Made by a program: the position numbers and the translations under genes. 48,445 nucleotides of DNA from a virus. Each line of letters starts with the position of its first letter. Within the stretch, counting starts at the first letter, position 1. Shown piece after piece: positions 6,342-15,078 of this stretch. The DNA is taken from IMG/VR virus record IMGVR_UViG_3300035204_002300, positions 1-48,445 of that record. The stretch is one strand, 5' to 3'. Under the pieces are notes generated by a model. It was not told where the DNA came from, searched no databases, and was given only the letters and a program-made list of their open reading frames with translations.

Positions 6342-6695
6342 ATGAATATTTTAGAACAGAAAGTCGAAGAACTAGATAAGCTGAGTAATAGGAAGCTCGT
6401 CTATAGGAAGTTCGTGTCTAATGAAAACTCCTACGCCCTAGCAAACAAAGAGAAGAAAAAAATCGTTGTACTAATAGCTGACAAAGAACAGACTTATATT
6501 AAGTCGTACTCTGTAGACCTAGAAAACTGGTTGGATGCCGAAAGCAAGGGGATCAATAGCGAAGATATAATAAAGGGACTGTCCGTTCTTCGGGCATTCG
6601 GAGTAAGAACTGGGCAAAGATTTATATCTCAGGGCGATATATTTCAAGAGATTAATTTAGATGACGTAGAAAGCCACTTGGAAATTATTGATTGA
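6342..6695 (+). CDS. Hypothetical protein, 117 aa (plus strand)
   Basis: The only gene on the plus strand in the left 18 kb. From the ATG at 6342 (a TTG two codons earlier is less likely) it encodes MNILEQKVEELDKLSNRKLV and onward, an alternating helix/strand protein with IVVLIADKEQTY and a C-terminal acidic helix. It is divergent from the 53-aa gene and its 3' end overlaps the convergent GT61-like gene by 52 bases. An AT-rich stretch containing TATATT lies four bases upstream of the ATG, and no ribosome binding site is visible. Function unknown. Confidence 0.6.
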   Translation: MNILEQKVEELDKLSNRKLVYRKFVSNENSYALANKEKKKIVVLIADKEQTYIKSYSVDLENWLDAESKGINSEDIIKGLSVLRAFGVRTGQRFISQGDIFQEINLDDVESHLEIID

Positions 6696-7738
6696 ATTCC
6701 GATCCGATTTTCTTCCGACGTCTCAAAAGTTACTTTACATAAAGAACGGTACCATCTAACACACTTGTATCCCTCTACAACCTTTGTGTTTTCGTCTGGT
6801 GTTTGCACAATGTGCCAATCACGAAGTTGTTCGCTGTCTGCTCGGGGATAATTTTCCCCGTAAAGTGACGCAAGATGAGCGTCTATGCTCTCACTTCTAA
6901 ATGCAGAACAAAAGCCAGAGAACCCACCCAAAGCGCCTAGTGACTGTCGCCACTTACCTCTTTTGTTAACCCTGTCTGCACACACAATTTCTATAAGTAG
7001 TTGCTCTTCATTTGTCCAATAAGAATTTACAAAGTCTGTGCCGTTGCCGCCAACAATTATGGCACTTTCGCTATACATTCTCATCTGCTGCTCCACTGAC
7101 GTTTCTGTATTATTTGCCCACCTAACAAACTCAAAGTTATTTTTTTGGCAGAAATTATCGAGTAGACTCTCTAGATTTTTGTCCCTTAAAAATCTTATCG
7201 TATCTGACTCCCTCGGAACATATAATACCCTCCTTTTTATTTCAGGCTTTATTCCGAATGCTCCAAGGCAATGGTCTCTGAAGCCATCAGAGGCTACCTT
7301 GGGATAAGGGGCCGTGTGCCCTCCCCAATCGTCTCCATGTCTCGTTATCGTGCCTATACGTTTATGAAACCCCGAGTTTAAATTATAATAATTTCCTGCA
7401 CTTATTACGTGGTCGGTTCTTTTTTGCGCCCAATCTATATGTTCACCACCTACTTCGTCACATGCTTGCTTAAATAATTTCTCTTTATTGTAAACTATGG
7501 CTCCAAAAACTTTTTCTAAAAAGCGTTTGTGCCTTGGTGACATACGTGAGGTGTTCGACCCCCTCCTCGCCGGCGAGGCATTAATTAATAATTGATGATC
7601 CGGATCATTTAATAATTTTTTTTTATTTAAATAATAATATATCCATAACGCTGCGTCCCTCATGAAATGACCGTAATTGTTATAGCACTGCGTAGCCTTT
7701 TCGTGTGGTCGCACGAAATTTAAACAAGAATACTTCAT
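6644..7738 (-). CDS. GT61/DUF563-like glycosyltransferase
   Basis: A 364-aa protein whose second half carries the GT61 pattern: RRVLYVPRESDTIRFL (an xxYIxR-like strand), a middle helix, then IIVGGNGTDFVNSYW, corresponding to the family's HGAGLTN donor-site block, and the LLIEIVCADR strand. The N-terminal half begins with residues such as NNYGHFMRDAALWIYYYL, comparable to the family's N-H-W/F block. Such enzymes act in capsular and cell-wall glycan assembly. It is the last gene of the large leftward glycan operon and converges on the plus-strand gene. Acceptor and donor unknown. Confidence 0.7.
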   Translation of the reverse strand: MKYSCLNFVRPHEKATQCYNNYGHFMRDAALWIYYYLNKKKLLNDPDHQLLINASPARRGSNTSRMSPRHKRFLEKVFGAIVYNKEKLFKQACDEVGGEHIDWAQKRTDHVISAGNYYNLNSGFHKRIGTITRHGDDWGGHTAPYPKVASDGFRDHCLGAFGIKPEIKRRVLYVPRESDTIRFLRDKNLESLLDNFCQKNNFEFVRWANNTETSVEQQMRMYSESAIIVGGNGTDFVNSYWTNEEQLLIEIVCADRVNKRGKWRQSLGALGGFSGFCSAFRSESIDAHLASLYGENYPRADSEQLRDWHIVQTPDENTKVVEGYKCVRWYRSLCKVTFETSEENRIGIQSIISKWLSTSSKLIS

Positions 7739-7739
7739 T

Positions 7740-8540
7740 TTAATCTTTCTTTAGTGAAAGCTCGTAAACTAGTTCGTTAGTCTCTGTTATGGAAATAGAG
7801 TAGGCATTTTGGGGGTCATACTTCCCATCTTTTAGGTATTCCCTACTACTATTGCACGTCGTTTGGAACAGTTTACACCTGTGGTCTATTTTAATTTTCG
7901 GATAATATTTTTTATGTAACTTGCGATATATCTCTTGGTCACTTCTGGGCCTAGAGGATCTAATCGTAAGTATGTCTCCGATTACTTCTTTTAAAAAGCT
8001 AGTTCTGGCTATCCAAACCCCTGAATTCAAAAAACAAAATGGGCTTTCCTCTCTGTATATCCCGCGCTCATACTCTGCAAGCTCATTATTCGTTGGGTAA
8101 GAGATAAGCTCTGCATTAAATAACATATCACAATCAAAATTGTCTTCGAATGTATCAATTAAATCATTTCCATCTCGAAGAAGGCAAACATCATGGGAGT
8201 CTATGCCCATGGTATATTTTGTATTTATATTTGGCAGATAGTCCGCTAATAATCCTGCCTTCATGGTATTTTTCCACCCCTCCGTCCCCCTTCCTTTCAT
8301 CACGTAAGGAACTTTAAAATACTTTAATGTTTTTTCTAGCGTCGTTTCCCTCCCTCCATAAGAAGTACAGATAAAATACGTTGTGTCTCTCATCCCTCCA
8401 TCTCCGCCGTGTTCGTTTTCTTTCATGTAATCAAACACCTGAGTCCTAAGCCTTCTACCCTGAGGATTCTTAAGATAGCTTCCATTCATATGGAATATGA
8501 ATGGGCATGTATCAAAGACGTTATTTTTCAGCTTTATCAT
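7740..8540 (-). CDS. PLOD-type (procollagen-glycosyltransferase-like) glycosyltransferase
   Basis: Starting at the ATG that overlaps the upstream stop (ATGA), the protein shows the blocks of the glycosyltransferase domain of lysyl hydroxylases: a donor-site segment MGIDSHDVCLL (DxxD), then FDCDMLFNAELISYP, FCFLNSGVWIARTSFLKEV, SDQEIYRKLHKKYYP and IDHRCKLFQTT. These match the animal and mimivirus-type domain closely in order. The hydroxylase half is absent. It may glycosylate a protein or extend a glycan; the acceptor is unknown. Four members of this family lie in the window. Confidence 0.75.
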   Translation of the reverse strand: MIKLKNNVFDTCPFIFHMNGSYLKNPQGRRLRTQVFDYMKENEHGGDGGMRDTTYFICTSYGGRETTLEKTLKYFKVPYVMKGRGTEGWKNTMKAGLLADYLPNINTKYTMGIDSHDVCLLRDGNDLIDTFEDNFDCDMLFNAELISYPTNNELAEYERGIYREESPFCFLNSGVWIARTSFLKEVIGDILTIRSSRPRSDQEIYRKLHKKYYPKIKIDHRCKLFQTTCNSSREYLKDGKYDPQNAYSISITETNELVYELSLKKD

Positions 8541-9352
8541 ACTTCCGTACCCATATCCCTTATCTTCTGAATAGTCGGCTCCCAAAACGCGTCCTTACCA
8601 TTCGGGGTTCTCCATACTTTCTTACCACCGAAGAAATGTGCACCATAAACTTGTTCGTCCCTTTCATTGGTCACGTCATAGTTACCGCTGGAGTCACGGT
8701 TGAATTTACAAAATCTCCCCCACCAATTCCAAAAATAGTGTTCTTCAAAGACAAATGGGTTGTAATTTTTATGAGCTATCCATTCATTAACCGCGTGCTG
8801 CTGTCTCCAGCTTATATCACCGGGAGAACTTCCGTTGCTGCCCTCCGGAAACTTAGATGTCATGTAATCATAAATAGCATCCACATCAAAAAAATTGCTG
8901 TCCCCTACTCCATATAATCCACCATTTAAATGATTCTCCTGCTTTCTCTGGTAGCCCCCGTGCCCAGTCCCGACAAAAGGGTTATCATCTAAGTGTTTAT
9001 AGAATTCTTTTATAGGTTTAAACAAAAATAAATCTGTATCTATAGACACGTATGGTGCTTCCTCATACCAGACGCTCATCATATAATTTCTTATGAACGG
9101 TGTAAAGGTGAGCCTAGGTCTTCTGGGTATAGGAAAGGGTGTAGACTTTAATTTTTTAATAGTAACATTATCGTAGTTCTTTAGAAAATTCTGACAGTGA
9201 TCTGAAAAAAGTTCGTTACGGTCCTCCCAAGCGTAAGCCAAGACAATCTCACATTCAGACATGTACTGGTGATTGTGAGCTAACCAAGCTAAAAACATTT
9301 TATAATAATTATCTTTCCCGTGAGTATAGTTAGCTATAGTAATTACTTTCAT
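8537..9352 (-). CDS. GT-A fold glycosyltransferase (DTD motif)
   Basis: Begins MKVITIANYTHGKDNYYKMF, a typical first strand/helix of nucleotide-sugar-binding enzymes, and carries the metal-binding DxD in YVSIDTDLFLFKPI. Later HLNGGLYGVGDSNFFDVD resembles the acceptor/donor loop of GT8/GT32-like enzymes, and a tryptophan-rich stretch (EEHYFWNWWGRFC) precedes the YGAHFFGGKKVW end. It overlaps genes on both sides by four bases. The sugar is not predictable. Confidence 0.7.
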   Translation of the reverse strand: MKVITIANYTHGKDNYYKMFLAWLAHNHQYMSECEIVLAYAWEDRNELFSDHCQNFLKNYDNVTIKKLKSTPFPIPRRPRLTFTPFIRNYMMSVWYEEAPYVSIDTDLFLFKPIKEFYKHLDDNPFVGTGHGGYQRKQENHLNGGLYGVGDSNFFDVDAIYDYMTSKFPEGSNGSSPGDISWRQQHAVNEWIAHKNYNPFVFEEHYFWNWWGRFCKFNRDSSGNYDVTNERDEQVYGAHFFGGKKVWRTPNGKDAFWEPTIQKIRDMGTEV

Positions 9353-10056
9353 GCGGCATACCCCTTTCCAAAGTTATCTGTCATATAATTCAATTTAGTT
9401 TTAAATGGGTCGGGCTTATAAGCTTTTGTTAACGCACCATTAAACCTAAGAGCTATTAGTATCTCATTTCCTTCTGTGTACGGATTGACCTTACCCTTAG
9501 ATATTGTATCCAAATACTCCCAAGTATTTAAAAAGCCATTTATCTTGTGTGGGTGAGCGTCTATGTACATTATCTTTTCACTAACTGGTCGCCAGTAGTG
9601 CCATAAATTAACACCGAATAACTCACTATAAAAGTCATATTTTTCTTCATGATTTTCTTTTGTAAGGTATCTCCTGAACCAAAACCCCGACCCCTTGTTA
9701 ACAAAAAAATCCTTATCCCAATGGTTTATCTTTATATCTGAATCTAAATAAAAAATCTTTCTGTACCCCAAGTCAAGTGCATTCTTTATTGACTCTCTCT
9801 TTTGGTGAAAATTAAACCAGTTCTTGTTCCTACCCTTTCTTACATCCTTTAACCACTCTGGCTCAAACTTATAAACTGGTACTCCCGAGACTTTTCCGTC
9901 AAAAAAGCTGGGGTCATCTGTAGTAATAACCAATTGCAGGTCAGACATCATCTTCTTGAACTCAACGTCTGATTCTATATTTTTTAACAAAAAAGAATTA
10001 TACTTCTCGCCGCAGCTAAGTAACGTCACGCAACAATCTTTTACTGTCGTACTCAT
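9349..10056 (-). CDS. GT-A-like glycosyltransferase (DSD motif)
   Basis: A 235-aa protein with an N-terminal strand (CCVTLLSCGEKYNSFLLKN), a central LGYRKIFYLDSDIKIN block providing a DxD motif, and aromatic-rich FWFRRY and LWHYWRP segments. It is compact for a GT-A enzyme but has the key motif. Its start lies 41 bases inside the upstream gene; no later ATG gives a plausible full domain. It belongs to the continuous glycan operon. Confidence 0.6.
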   Translation of the reverse strand: MSTTVKDCCVTLLSCGEKYNSFLLKNIESDVEFKKMMSDLQLVITTDDPSFFDGKVSGVPVYKFEPEWLKDVRKGRNKNWFNFHQKRESIKNALDLGYRKIFYLDSDIKINHWDKDFFVNKGSGFWFRRYLTKENHEEKYDFYSELFGVNLWHYWRPVSEKIMYIDAHPHKINGFLNTWEYLDTISKGKVNPYTEGNEILIALRFNGALTKAYKPDPFKTKLNYMTDNFGKGYAA

Positions 10057-11101
10057 TTAATTTAGAAGAAATTAATACTTCTTCTATCCATAATAATAAC
10101 TCTTTAGCGGGAGGATGTCTATATTTTTTAGTATCAATAACATTAAAATGCTCTGAATCTAACGTGTCTTTTGGGAGGCGGGCAATTCGAACTCTCTTCT
10201 CAAGATAACCATCCGTAAGGGACTCCAATAAATAACAAGGCGTTCTAAAAGGATTCCAGTAATGTGCGTACCTAAGAAAGGTCCTATACCTATACCCTCC
10301 CCAAGTAAGATGTGGCGTCCCACATAGGGAGGCGAAATGAATAGGACCACTACTCTGCCCCACAATTAGCCTACTAGATCTCAACGTCTCTGTCAACTTG
10401 GAAAGTGATAGGCCCCTTAGATCGATTGCTCCTTGAGGGCAATAAGACTGCGACTCTAGCCCCACGAAGGCAATCTTATATTTCGAAGACAAGTTCTCAT
10501 ATAGAAATTTATAATCTTCATCAGACAAGTTGACCGACATCCTCCCCGTCTCCTTTCTTCTAGCATGAAAAACAATATCATAATTCCGTACTGGAGTCGG
10601 GAGATTCTCGCCATACTTTATGAAAGACTGTTTATATTTAAGGTTACCCAACCCCCTCTTCACTGAGGACCGACAAAATGCCTCCGAAATATGAGTTACC
10701 AGCCCATTAGAGCTCTCCTTCGTCTCTTTCGTGTAACCAAGTGAGTTAGCCTCTTCTATTGATAAAAAATCTGTAGCAAAATCTTCATACAAAAATTCCA
10801 TCCCTTCTCTGCATGACACTATAATTTTTTCATAAGGCCTTTTGGTTTCCTTGTCTGCCAGTTTGCTTATCTCTCTAGCATATCCTTGAAAAGAAAATAA
10901 CTCATGCCCAAACTCATGGGTGTAGGGCCCAACGAAAAGGGTACTGATAGGTAGGCGCCTATTAAATATCGAAGACTTACTAAGCGGGAGCCTTACTATC
11001 GTCTGGTCCCCAGACTTAATCCATTTCGTTTTCTTCTTTATGAAGTTCTTAGCTACATCCTGCTGCTTGCCGAGTGCATCTTCTGGATTAAATTCAGACA
11101 T
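10016..11101 (-). CDS. GT-B/GT9-like glycosyltransferase
   Basis: The C-terminal half has the nucleotide-sugar site of heptosyltransferase-like GT-B enzymes: YDIVFHARRKETGR, YKIAFVGLESQSYCP, then LRSSRLIVGQSSGPIHFASL and CGTPHLTWGGYRYR, comparable to the GPSSGPMHLA-CGTP block of GT9. The N-terminal half begins with a basic region and LFVGPYTHEFGHELFSFQGY, a Gly/His segment likely at the acceptor side. 361 aa is normal for the fold. Overlaps the neighbouring PLOD-type gene by eight bases. Confidence 0.65.
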   Translation of the reverse strand: MSEFNPEDALGKQQDVAKNFIKKKTKWIKSGDQTIVRLPLSKSSIFNRRLPISTLFVGPYTHEFGHELFSFQGYAREISKLADKETKRPYEKIIVSCREGMEFLYEDFATDFLSIEEANSLGYTKETKESSNGLVTHISEAFCRSSVKRGLGNLKYKQSFIKYGENLPTPVRNYDIVFHARRKETGRMSVNLSDEDYKFLYENLSSKYKIAFVGLESQSYCPQGAIDLRGLSLSKLTETLRSSRLIVGQSSGPIHFASLCGTPHLTWGGYRYRTFLRYAHYWNPFRTPCYLLESLTDGYLEKRVRIARLPKDTLDSEHFNVIDTKKYRHPPAKELLLWIEEVLISSKLNEYDSKRLLRDVT

Positions 11102-11921
11102 TAAATCTTACCTTCTTTGGTCCCATACATTGAAACATCTCACATTTATTATCTATCTGTATTTCTGGATAATATAAAAAATGTAAGTGATGCATGATCG
11201 TTTGCTCATTTAAGTTCATAAACTCTTCCATCAGTCCAACGTACTTATCGACCAAGGAAACAAAATAATCTCTTTCACATACCATGCACCCCCCGTTTAA
11301 ATAGCACAGCCTAACCCCATTATCTTCGAAGCAATCCTTTCCGTAGGTCTCTTTTTCAAACTTCTTCACGTCCCCATAGTTTGCAAAATATTTATTTACT
11401 TCGCTGTAAAAATCCGCAGTCCTAACCCTCATAGCAAAATACATGCACTTCGACTCCGCACCGAACATCATGCCACAATTTTTACTCTTGAATAACTCTA
11501 ACTTAGACTCGGGATTATCAGTTAGATAAACATCCGACTGATCAAACATATAAACATACTTTTTGACTGCACTTGGGTTGGACTTTATATAATGATACAG
11601 GGAGAGCATCTTAACTAGGGGAAAGTAGTCTGTCTTTTTCCAGTCTTTAAAAATCAAATATTTTCTAGGTCGTTGATCTGTGGGATATTTATTGTTAATA
11701 AACGAGAGGTGTTCGCTGTCTCCTAAATTCGTATACGGTACGCCTATCTTATCACAACAATTTACGAACAGTTTGTTGCTTAAATTATTATCAAACGTAA
11801 AAACGCTAGCTGTGTTATTAAAGGTCTGATTTTGTTTGAGAGACTGCTGTATAGTATTCATCTCACTAGAATATCTAGAGAAAGTCTTACCATTAAAATG
11901 AAAAGCTATGGGTCTACTCAT
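11094..11921 (-). CDS. PLOD-type glycosyltransferase
   Basis: Same family as the product of 7740-8540. Visible blocks are YVYMFDQSDVYLT (DxxD donor site), GMMFGAESKCMYFA, CYLNGGCMVCERDYFVSL and HFLYYPEIQIDNKCEMFQC, in the same order as in procollagen glycosyltransferase domains. The N-terminal 90 residues hold the nucleotide-binding strand VFTFDNNLSNKLF. Overlaps the tandem GlcNAc-transferase gene by four bases and the GT-B gene by eight. Acceptor unknown. Confidence 0.7.
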   Translation of the reverse strand: MSRPIAFHFNGKTFSRYSSEMNTIQQSLKQNQTFNNTASVFTFDNNLSNKLFVNCCDKIGVPYTNLGDSEHLSFINNKYPTDQRPRKYLIFKDWKKTDYFPLVKMLSLYHYIKSNPSAVKKYVYMFDQSDVYLTDNPESKLELFKSKNCGMMFGAESKCMYFAMRVRTADFYSEVNKYFANYGDVKKFEKETYGKDCFEDNGVRLCYLNGGCMVCERDYFVSLVDKYVGLMEEFMNLNEQTIMHHLHFLYYPEIQIDNKCEMFQCMGPKKVRFNV

Positions 11922-13891
11922 GAGAGCACTGGCACACCGAGTTTGGCTGCCTCATGCAGGATTCGTTTTTTAAAATCAATGCCAGCTGCTTTTTCGAAAT
12001 CTCCTATGCTCCTGTCTTTTCCGAGTCCGTATCTACCAAAATCTCTGCTCTTTTTTTCCATTCCCAAAAGTTCTCTAAGTGCCTTATGACTTTCTTCGTG
12101 GAGAGAACCATAAGACATTTTTTGATCAGACCAATGGCAGACCCTTTCTTCTCTGGTATAGTTATGGAATACCACGTTCTCCGTCGGGGTAAAGATGTCC
12201 CACCCCTTGGTCCAAGATCTAATAGCTAAACAGATTTCATCTCCCGCAAAATATAAACTAGGATCATAAGGATACTCTTTAATGTGCGAGGCTAAAGTAA
12301 AATAAAAATGACCAGAGACGAACATGGAAGGCAAGGGCTTTTCGCTCCTCTCTTCCTCCTTAACCCTGTGTTGTCTAAAAGATATTGTTCCTCCGGGGTT
12401 AAATCTGAGGCAGTACATTTTAAATAGCTCCTTACGCTGAAGATATTCCTGCTTCTTCTGAGAAAACGTAAATGGCGTACAGTAATGAGATACGATAGGC
12501 TTTTTAGATCCCGTCGCATGAAGCATATTCTTGAGTTTAGTATCCCACCCTCTGGAAAATCTCATGTGAGAATCTAACTGCATGGTGTACTCCGCGTCCC
12601 CATCAAAGTATAGTCTCTGTATCATATTTCTCGCGTATCCTAGTCCAGAGCTAGCATAAAATGGCGTCCTTATTACCCTAAAGTTATCTCTATCGTAAAG
12701 ATCTAGGTGCTTATTTTCTGGACCGTACTGATCAAAGATTCCAAATATTAATTTACTAGGATCTTCCGCTTGATTCATACAATCGTTAACCGTATTAAAG
12801 ATATCAGGATCTCTGTAGCTAGCTATCTGTATGAAAATTTTATCATCTCCGGAAACAACCGAATGATCTTTACTTTTCTTTCTGATAACTTTCTTTTTCG
12901 ATACTGAGGGAGTTTCCCTGCTCTCTCTCACAAAATTTCCGTCGATGAATACCTTCTTGGGGTCTATGGTTCTTTTTTTATAGTCTACGCCGCACCAGTC
13001 CCTGTAGTCCTCTAGACTTCTCTTCGTGCCTAATCCATACCTTGTACCTGCGGGAATCTTGCCTTTTATTACATCATTAAAACGTCTTACTCCCTCTTTC
13101 GCCATAACGTTCCAATCTTTATGATCTTCTTGCCCCTTGTGATTGTTATGGTTCTTTTCAGCCTTTTCTCTGTAAAAGTGATGCCACACATATACTTTGT
13201 GCGGTTGAAAAATGTCCCACCCTCTAGTCCACGCCTTCGCCGCGAGAATAGGCTCGTCCCCCGTACTTATTATAGCAAATTTATCATCGTAGGGCATCTC
13301 GTTTATGATCTTTCCCTCTGAGAACATATAGTGACCAGAGATAAGACAGCTTGGAATTGGGTCATTGAACCCGTGCCTAGGCCTCATGCCTCCCGACGTT
13401 ACAATTAAGACTCCGTTGTCTCTGAACTTCTGGGGGTGCATATAGGTTGATAGCCCCTTCTTGAGTTCATCATTCTTTTCTGGATAATAGGGTAAGGTTC
13501 TGGAAGTGATAATGGGGAGCTTTGAATTATATTTTCTTTTACATCTTTCATGTAAATTAAGAAGATGCCAGTCCCAATCCTGAGCAAATCTCATATGAGA
13601 ATCTATTTGGAGCTGAAATTTCTCTCCCCTGTAAAAAGACTGACTGATTTTCCTAGCCCAGCCCATTCCTAAGCTATCTCTGTAATCATATCTAGAATAA
13701 TTAAGTCCCGCTATGTCTTTAAATAATTCATCTTCTTCCTCATTGAACGTCTTGGGTTCATCTGGGCCATGTTGCCAGCATATTCCAAATGAAATTCTAC
13801 TTTTGTCCTTGGCCTTTAGAATGGCGTCCCTCACAGTGGGAATTAATTCTCCATCTCTGTACCCTGCTATATTAATAAAAATGTCATTCAT
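11918..13891 (-). CDS. Two fused GlcNAc-transferase-family (PF11397-type) domains
   Basis: The 657-aa chain contains two copies of one domain joined by a short basic linker (about 335-350, KKKVIRKKSKDHS). Each copy starts with a nucleotide-sugar strand (IFINIAGYRDGELIPTVRDA; IFIQIASYRDPDIFNTVNDC), continues with GICWQHGP or GIFDQYGP, a metal-site block LQIDSHMRF or MQLDSHMRF, ISGHYMFSEG or VSGHFYFTLA, a GDE segment, and ends with RYGLGTKRSLEDY or RYGLGKDRSIGDF. This is the family of Skp1 GlcNAc-transferase. Both copies keep the DSHMRF and GDE residues, so both may be active and add two sugars in succession. It sits between the epimerase and PLOD-type genes. Confidence 0.8.
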   Translation of the reverse strand: MNDIFINIAGYRDGELIPTVRDAILKAKDKSRISFGICWQHGPDEPKTFNEEEDELFKDIAGLNYSRYDYRDSLGMGWARKISQSFYRGEKFQLQIDSHMRFAQDWDWHLLNLHERCKRKYNSKLPIITSRTLPYYPEKNDELKKGLSTYMHPQKFRDNGVLIVTSGGMRPRHGFNDPIPSCLISGHYMFSEGKIINEMPYDDKFAIISTGDEPILAAKAWTRGWDIFQPHKVYVWHHFYREKAEKNHNNHKGQEDHKDWNVMAKEGVRRFNDVIKGKIPAGTRYGLGTKRSLEDYRDWCGVDYKKRTIDPKKVFIDGNFVRESRETPSVSKKKVIRKKSKDHSVVSGDDKIFIQIASYRDPDIFNTVNDCMNQAEDPSKLIFGIFDQYGPENKHLDLYDRDNFRVIRTPFYASSGLGYARNMIQRLYFDGDAEYTMQLDSHMRFSRGWDTKLKNMLHATGSKKPIVSHYCTPFTFSQKKQEYLQRKELFKMYCLRFNPGGTISFRQHRVKEEERSEKPLPSMFVSGHFYFTLASHIKEYPYDPSLYFAGDEICLAIRSWTKGWDIFTPTENVVFHNYTREERVCHWSDQKMSYGSLHEESHKALRELLGMEKKSRDFGRYGLGKDRSIGDFEKAAGIDFKKRILHEAAKLGVPVLS

Positions 13892-14792
13892 AACTTTTAA
13901 TCCAATCTTCTAAATTCACTTGTGGATCGCAACCCAGCAATGTTTTAAGTTTAGTAATGTCTGCTAAGGTAGCCCTCGCCTCACCCGGCCTTGCGGGAAT
14001 ATGTTCGGGGTCTCCATTCATTAGACCTACCAAGTCTAATACGCTATGATTTCTGCCTGTCCCAACATTAATGATTTCACCTGCAATATTTTTGTTGTCT
14101 AAAAGCGCTGCACTAACATTTGCGTTGACCACATCTGAAACGTGTGTATAGTCTCTGGTCTGAAGTCCATCTCCTACCACTGTCATTTTTTCTCCTGCGT
14201 CTTTCTGCCTTTTGAAGAGTCCTATGACTGGGGCGTACTGGCCCTTCGTCGGTTGCCTCTCTCCATAAACATTAAAATATCTAAATATAACAGTCTCCAA
14301 GCCCCAAAGATCACTATACATCTTGCATAGTCCTTCTCCAGCCACCTTCGTCGAAGAGTAAGGGTTGAGACAATCTGTAGGCATATCTTCTCTGAGGGGC
14401 GGCTCGTTCTTCAATCCATACGCGGAAGAAGTAGAGGAATACATCACCCTCTTTACATTATTGTGTCTTGATGCCTCTAAGATATTACATGTTCCTAGAT
14501 AATTGGTTCTGCATGCTTCTTGAGGTTTGCCCATACATATCATGATTCTAGCTTGGGCAGCTAAATGAAATACATAATCTGCCTCCCCAAATATTGGTAA
14601 TATTTTTTCGTAGTCACAAATATCTACATTATTATACTGTGCCTTCTCGTTGTGGTGAAAATTGTCGTTGCTTTCTGCTGAATAATTGTCAATAACTCTT
14701 ACTTCATGTCCCAAATCTACCAGCTTATCGACTAGGTGTCCGCCAATAAATCCAGCACCGCCCGTAACTATAGATATACTATTACTTCTCAC
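13884..14792 (-). CDS. NDP-sugar epimerase/dehydratase (extended SDR)
   Basis: A GalE/Gne-like enzyme: N-terminal NAD-binding GGAGFIGGHLVDKL, Asp ending the second strand (VRVIDN), the catalytic Ser in YSSTSSAYG, and the YxxxK pair in NPYSSTKVAGE, followed by FRYFNVYGERQ and a C-terminal VGTGRNHSV substrate-binding region. It should interconvert or prepare nucleotide sugars (for example UDP-Glc/UDP-Gal or the GlcNAc forms) for the neighbouring transferases. The start is GTG (14792). The 302-aa length is normal. It is the first gene of the 6.6-14.8 kb leftward run, after a 43-base gap. Confidence 0.85.
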   Translation of the reverse strand: MRSNSISIVTGGAGFIGGHLVDKLVDLGHEVRVIDNYSAESNDNFHHNEKAQYNNVDICDYEKILPIFGEADYVFHLAAQARIMICMGKPQEACRTNYLGTCNILEASRHNNVKRVMYSSTSSAYGLKNEPPLREDMPTDCLNPYSSTKVAGEGLCKMYSDLWGLETVIFRYFNVYGERQPTKGQYAPVIGLFKRQKDAGEKMTVVGDGLQTRDYTHVSDVVNANVSAALLDNKNIAGEIINVGTGRNHSVLDLVGLMNGDPEHIPARPGEARATLADITKLKTLLGCDPQVNLEDWIKSYE

Positions 14793-14835
14793 AATTAGAA
14801 ATTAACATACGAAAAGGGAAGATGCAACTATATTT

Positions 14836-15075
14836 TTAAATATTGTTATTGTGATAATATTTTCTACATAGCTCATCTGGCCTGCCCGTCTCCTCCGTGC
14901 ATCTTTTCACATATTCATCTATGTCTTCCCCCTCTAAAATAAGTGGTACAGGTTTTTCGTAGATCTTAATCCCCGCTTCTCTTTCGTACTGTCTGCGCAC
15001 CCCTTCAAAAAATAACGCAGCGATACCCGAAGGCATCGCTGCGTCTTCTCCACCCCCTTGGGCACCCCTTGGCAT
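14836..15075 (-). CDS. Hypothetical protein, 79 aa
   Basis: Has a clear Shine-Dalgarno AAGGAG that overlaps the stop codon of the protease gene, so it is translated as the second gene of that transcript. The N-terminus is Gly-rich (MPRGAQGGGEDAAMPSGIAA), followed by a charged helix and ILEGEDIDEYVKRCTEETGR. No family is recognised. A link to the protease is suggested only by position. Confidence 0.65.
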   Translation of the reverse strand: MPRGAQGGGEDAAMPSGIAALFFEGVRRQYEREAGIKIYEKPVPLILEGEDIDEYVKRCTEETGRPDELCRKYYHNNNI

Positions 15076-15078
15076 AAG

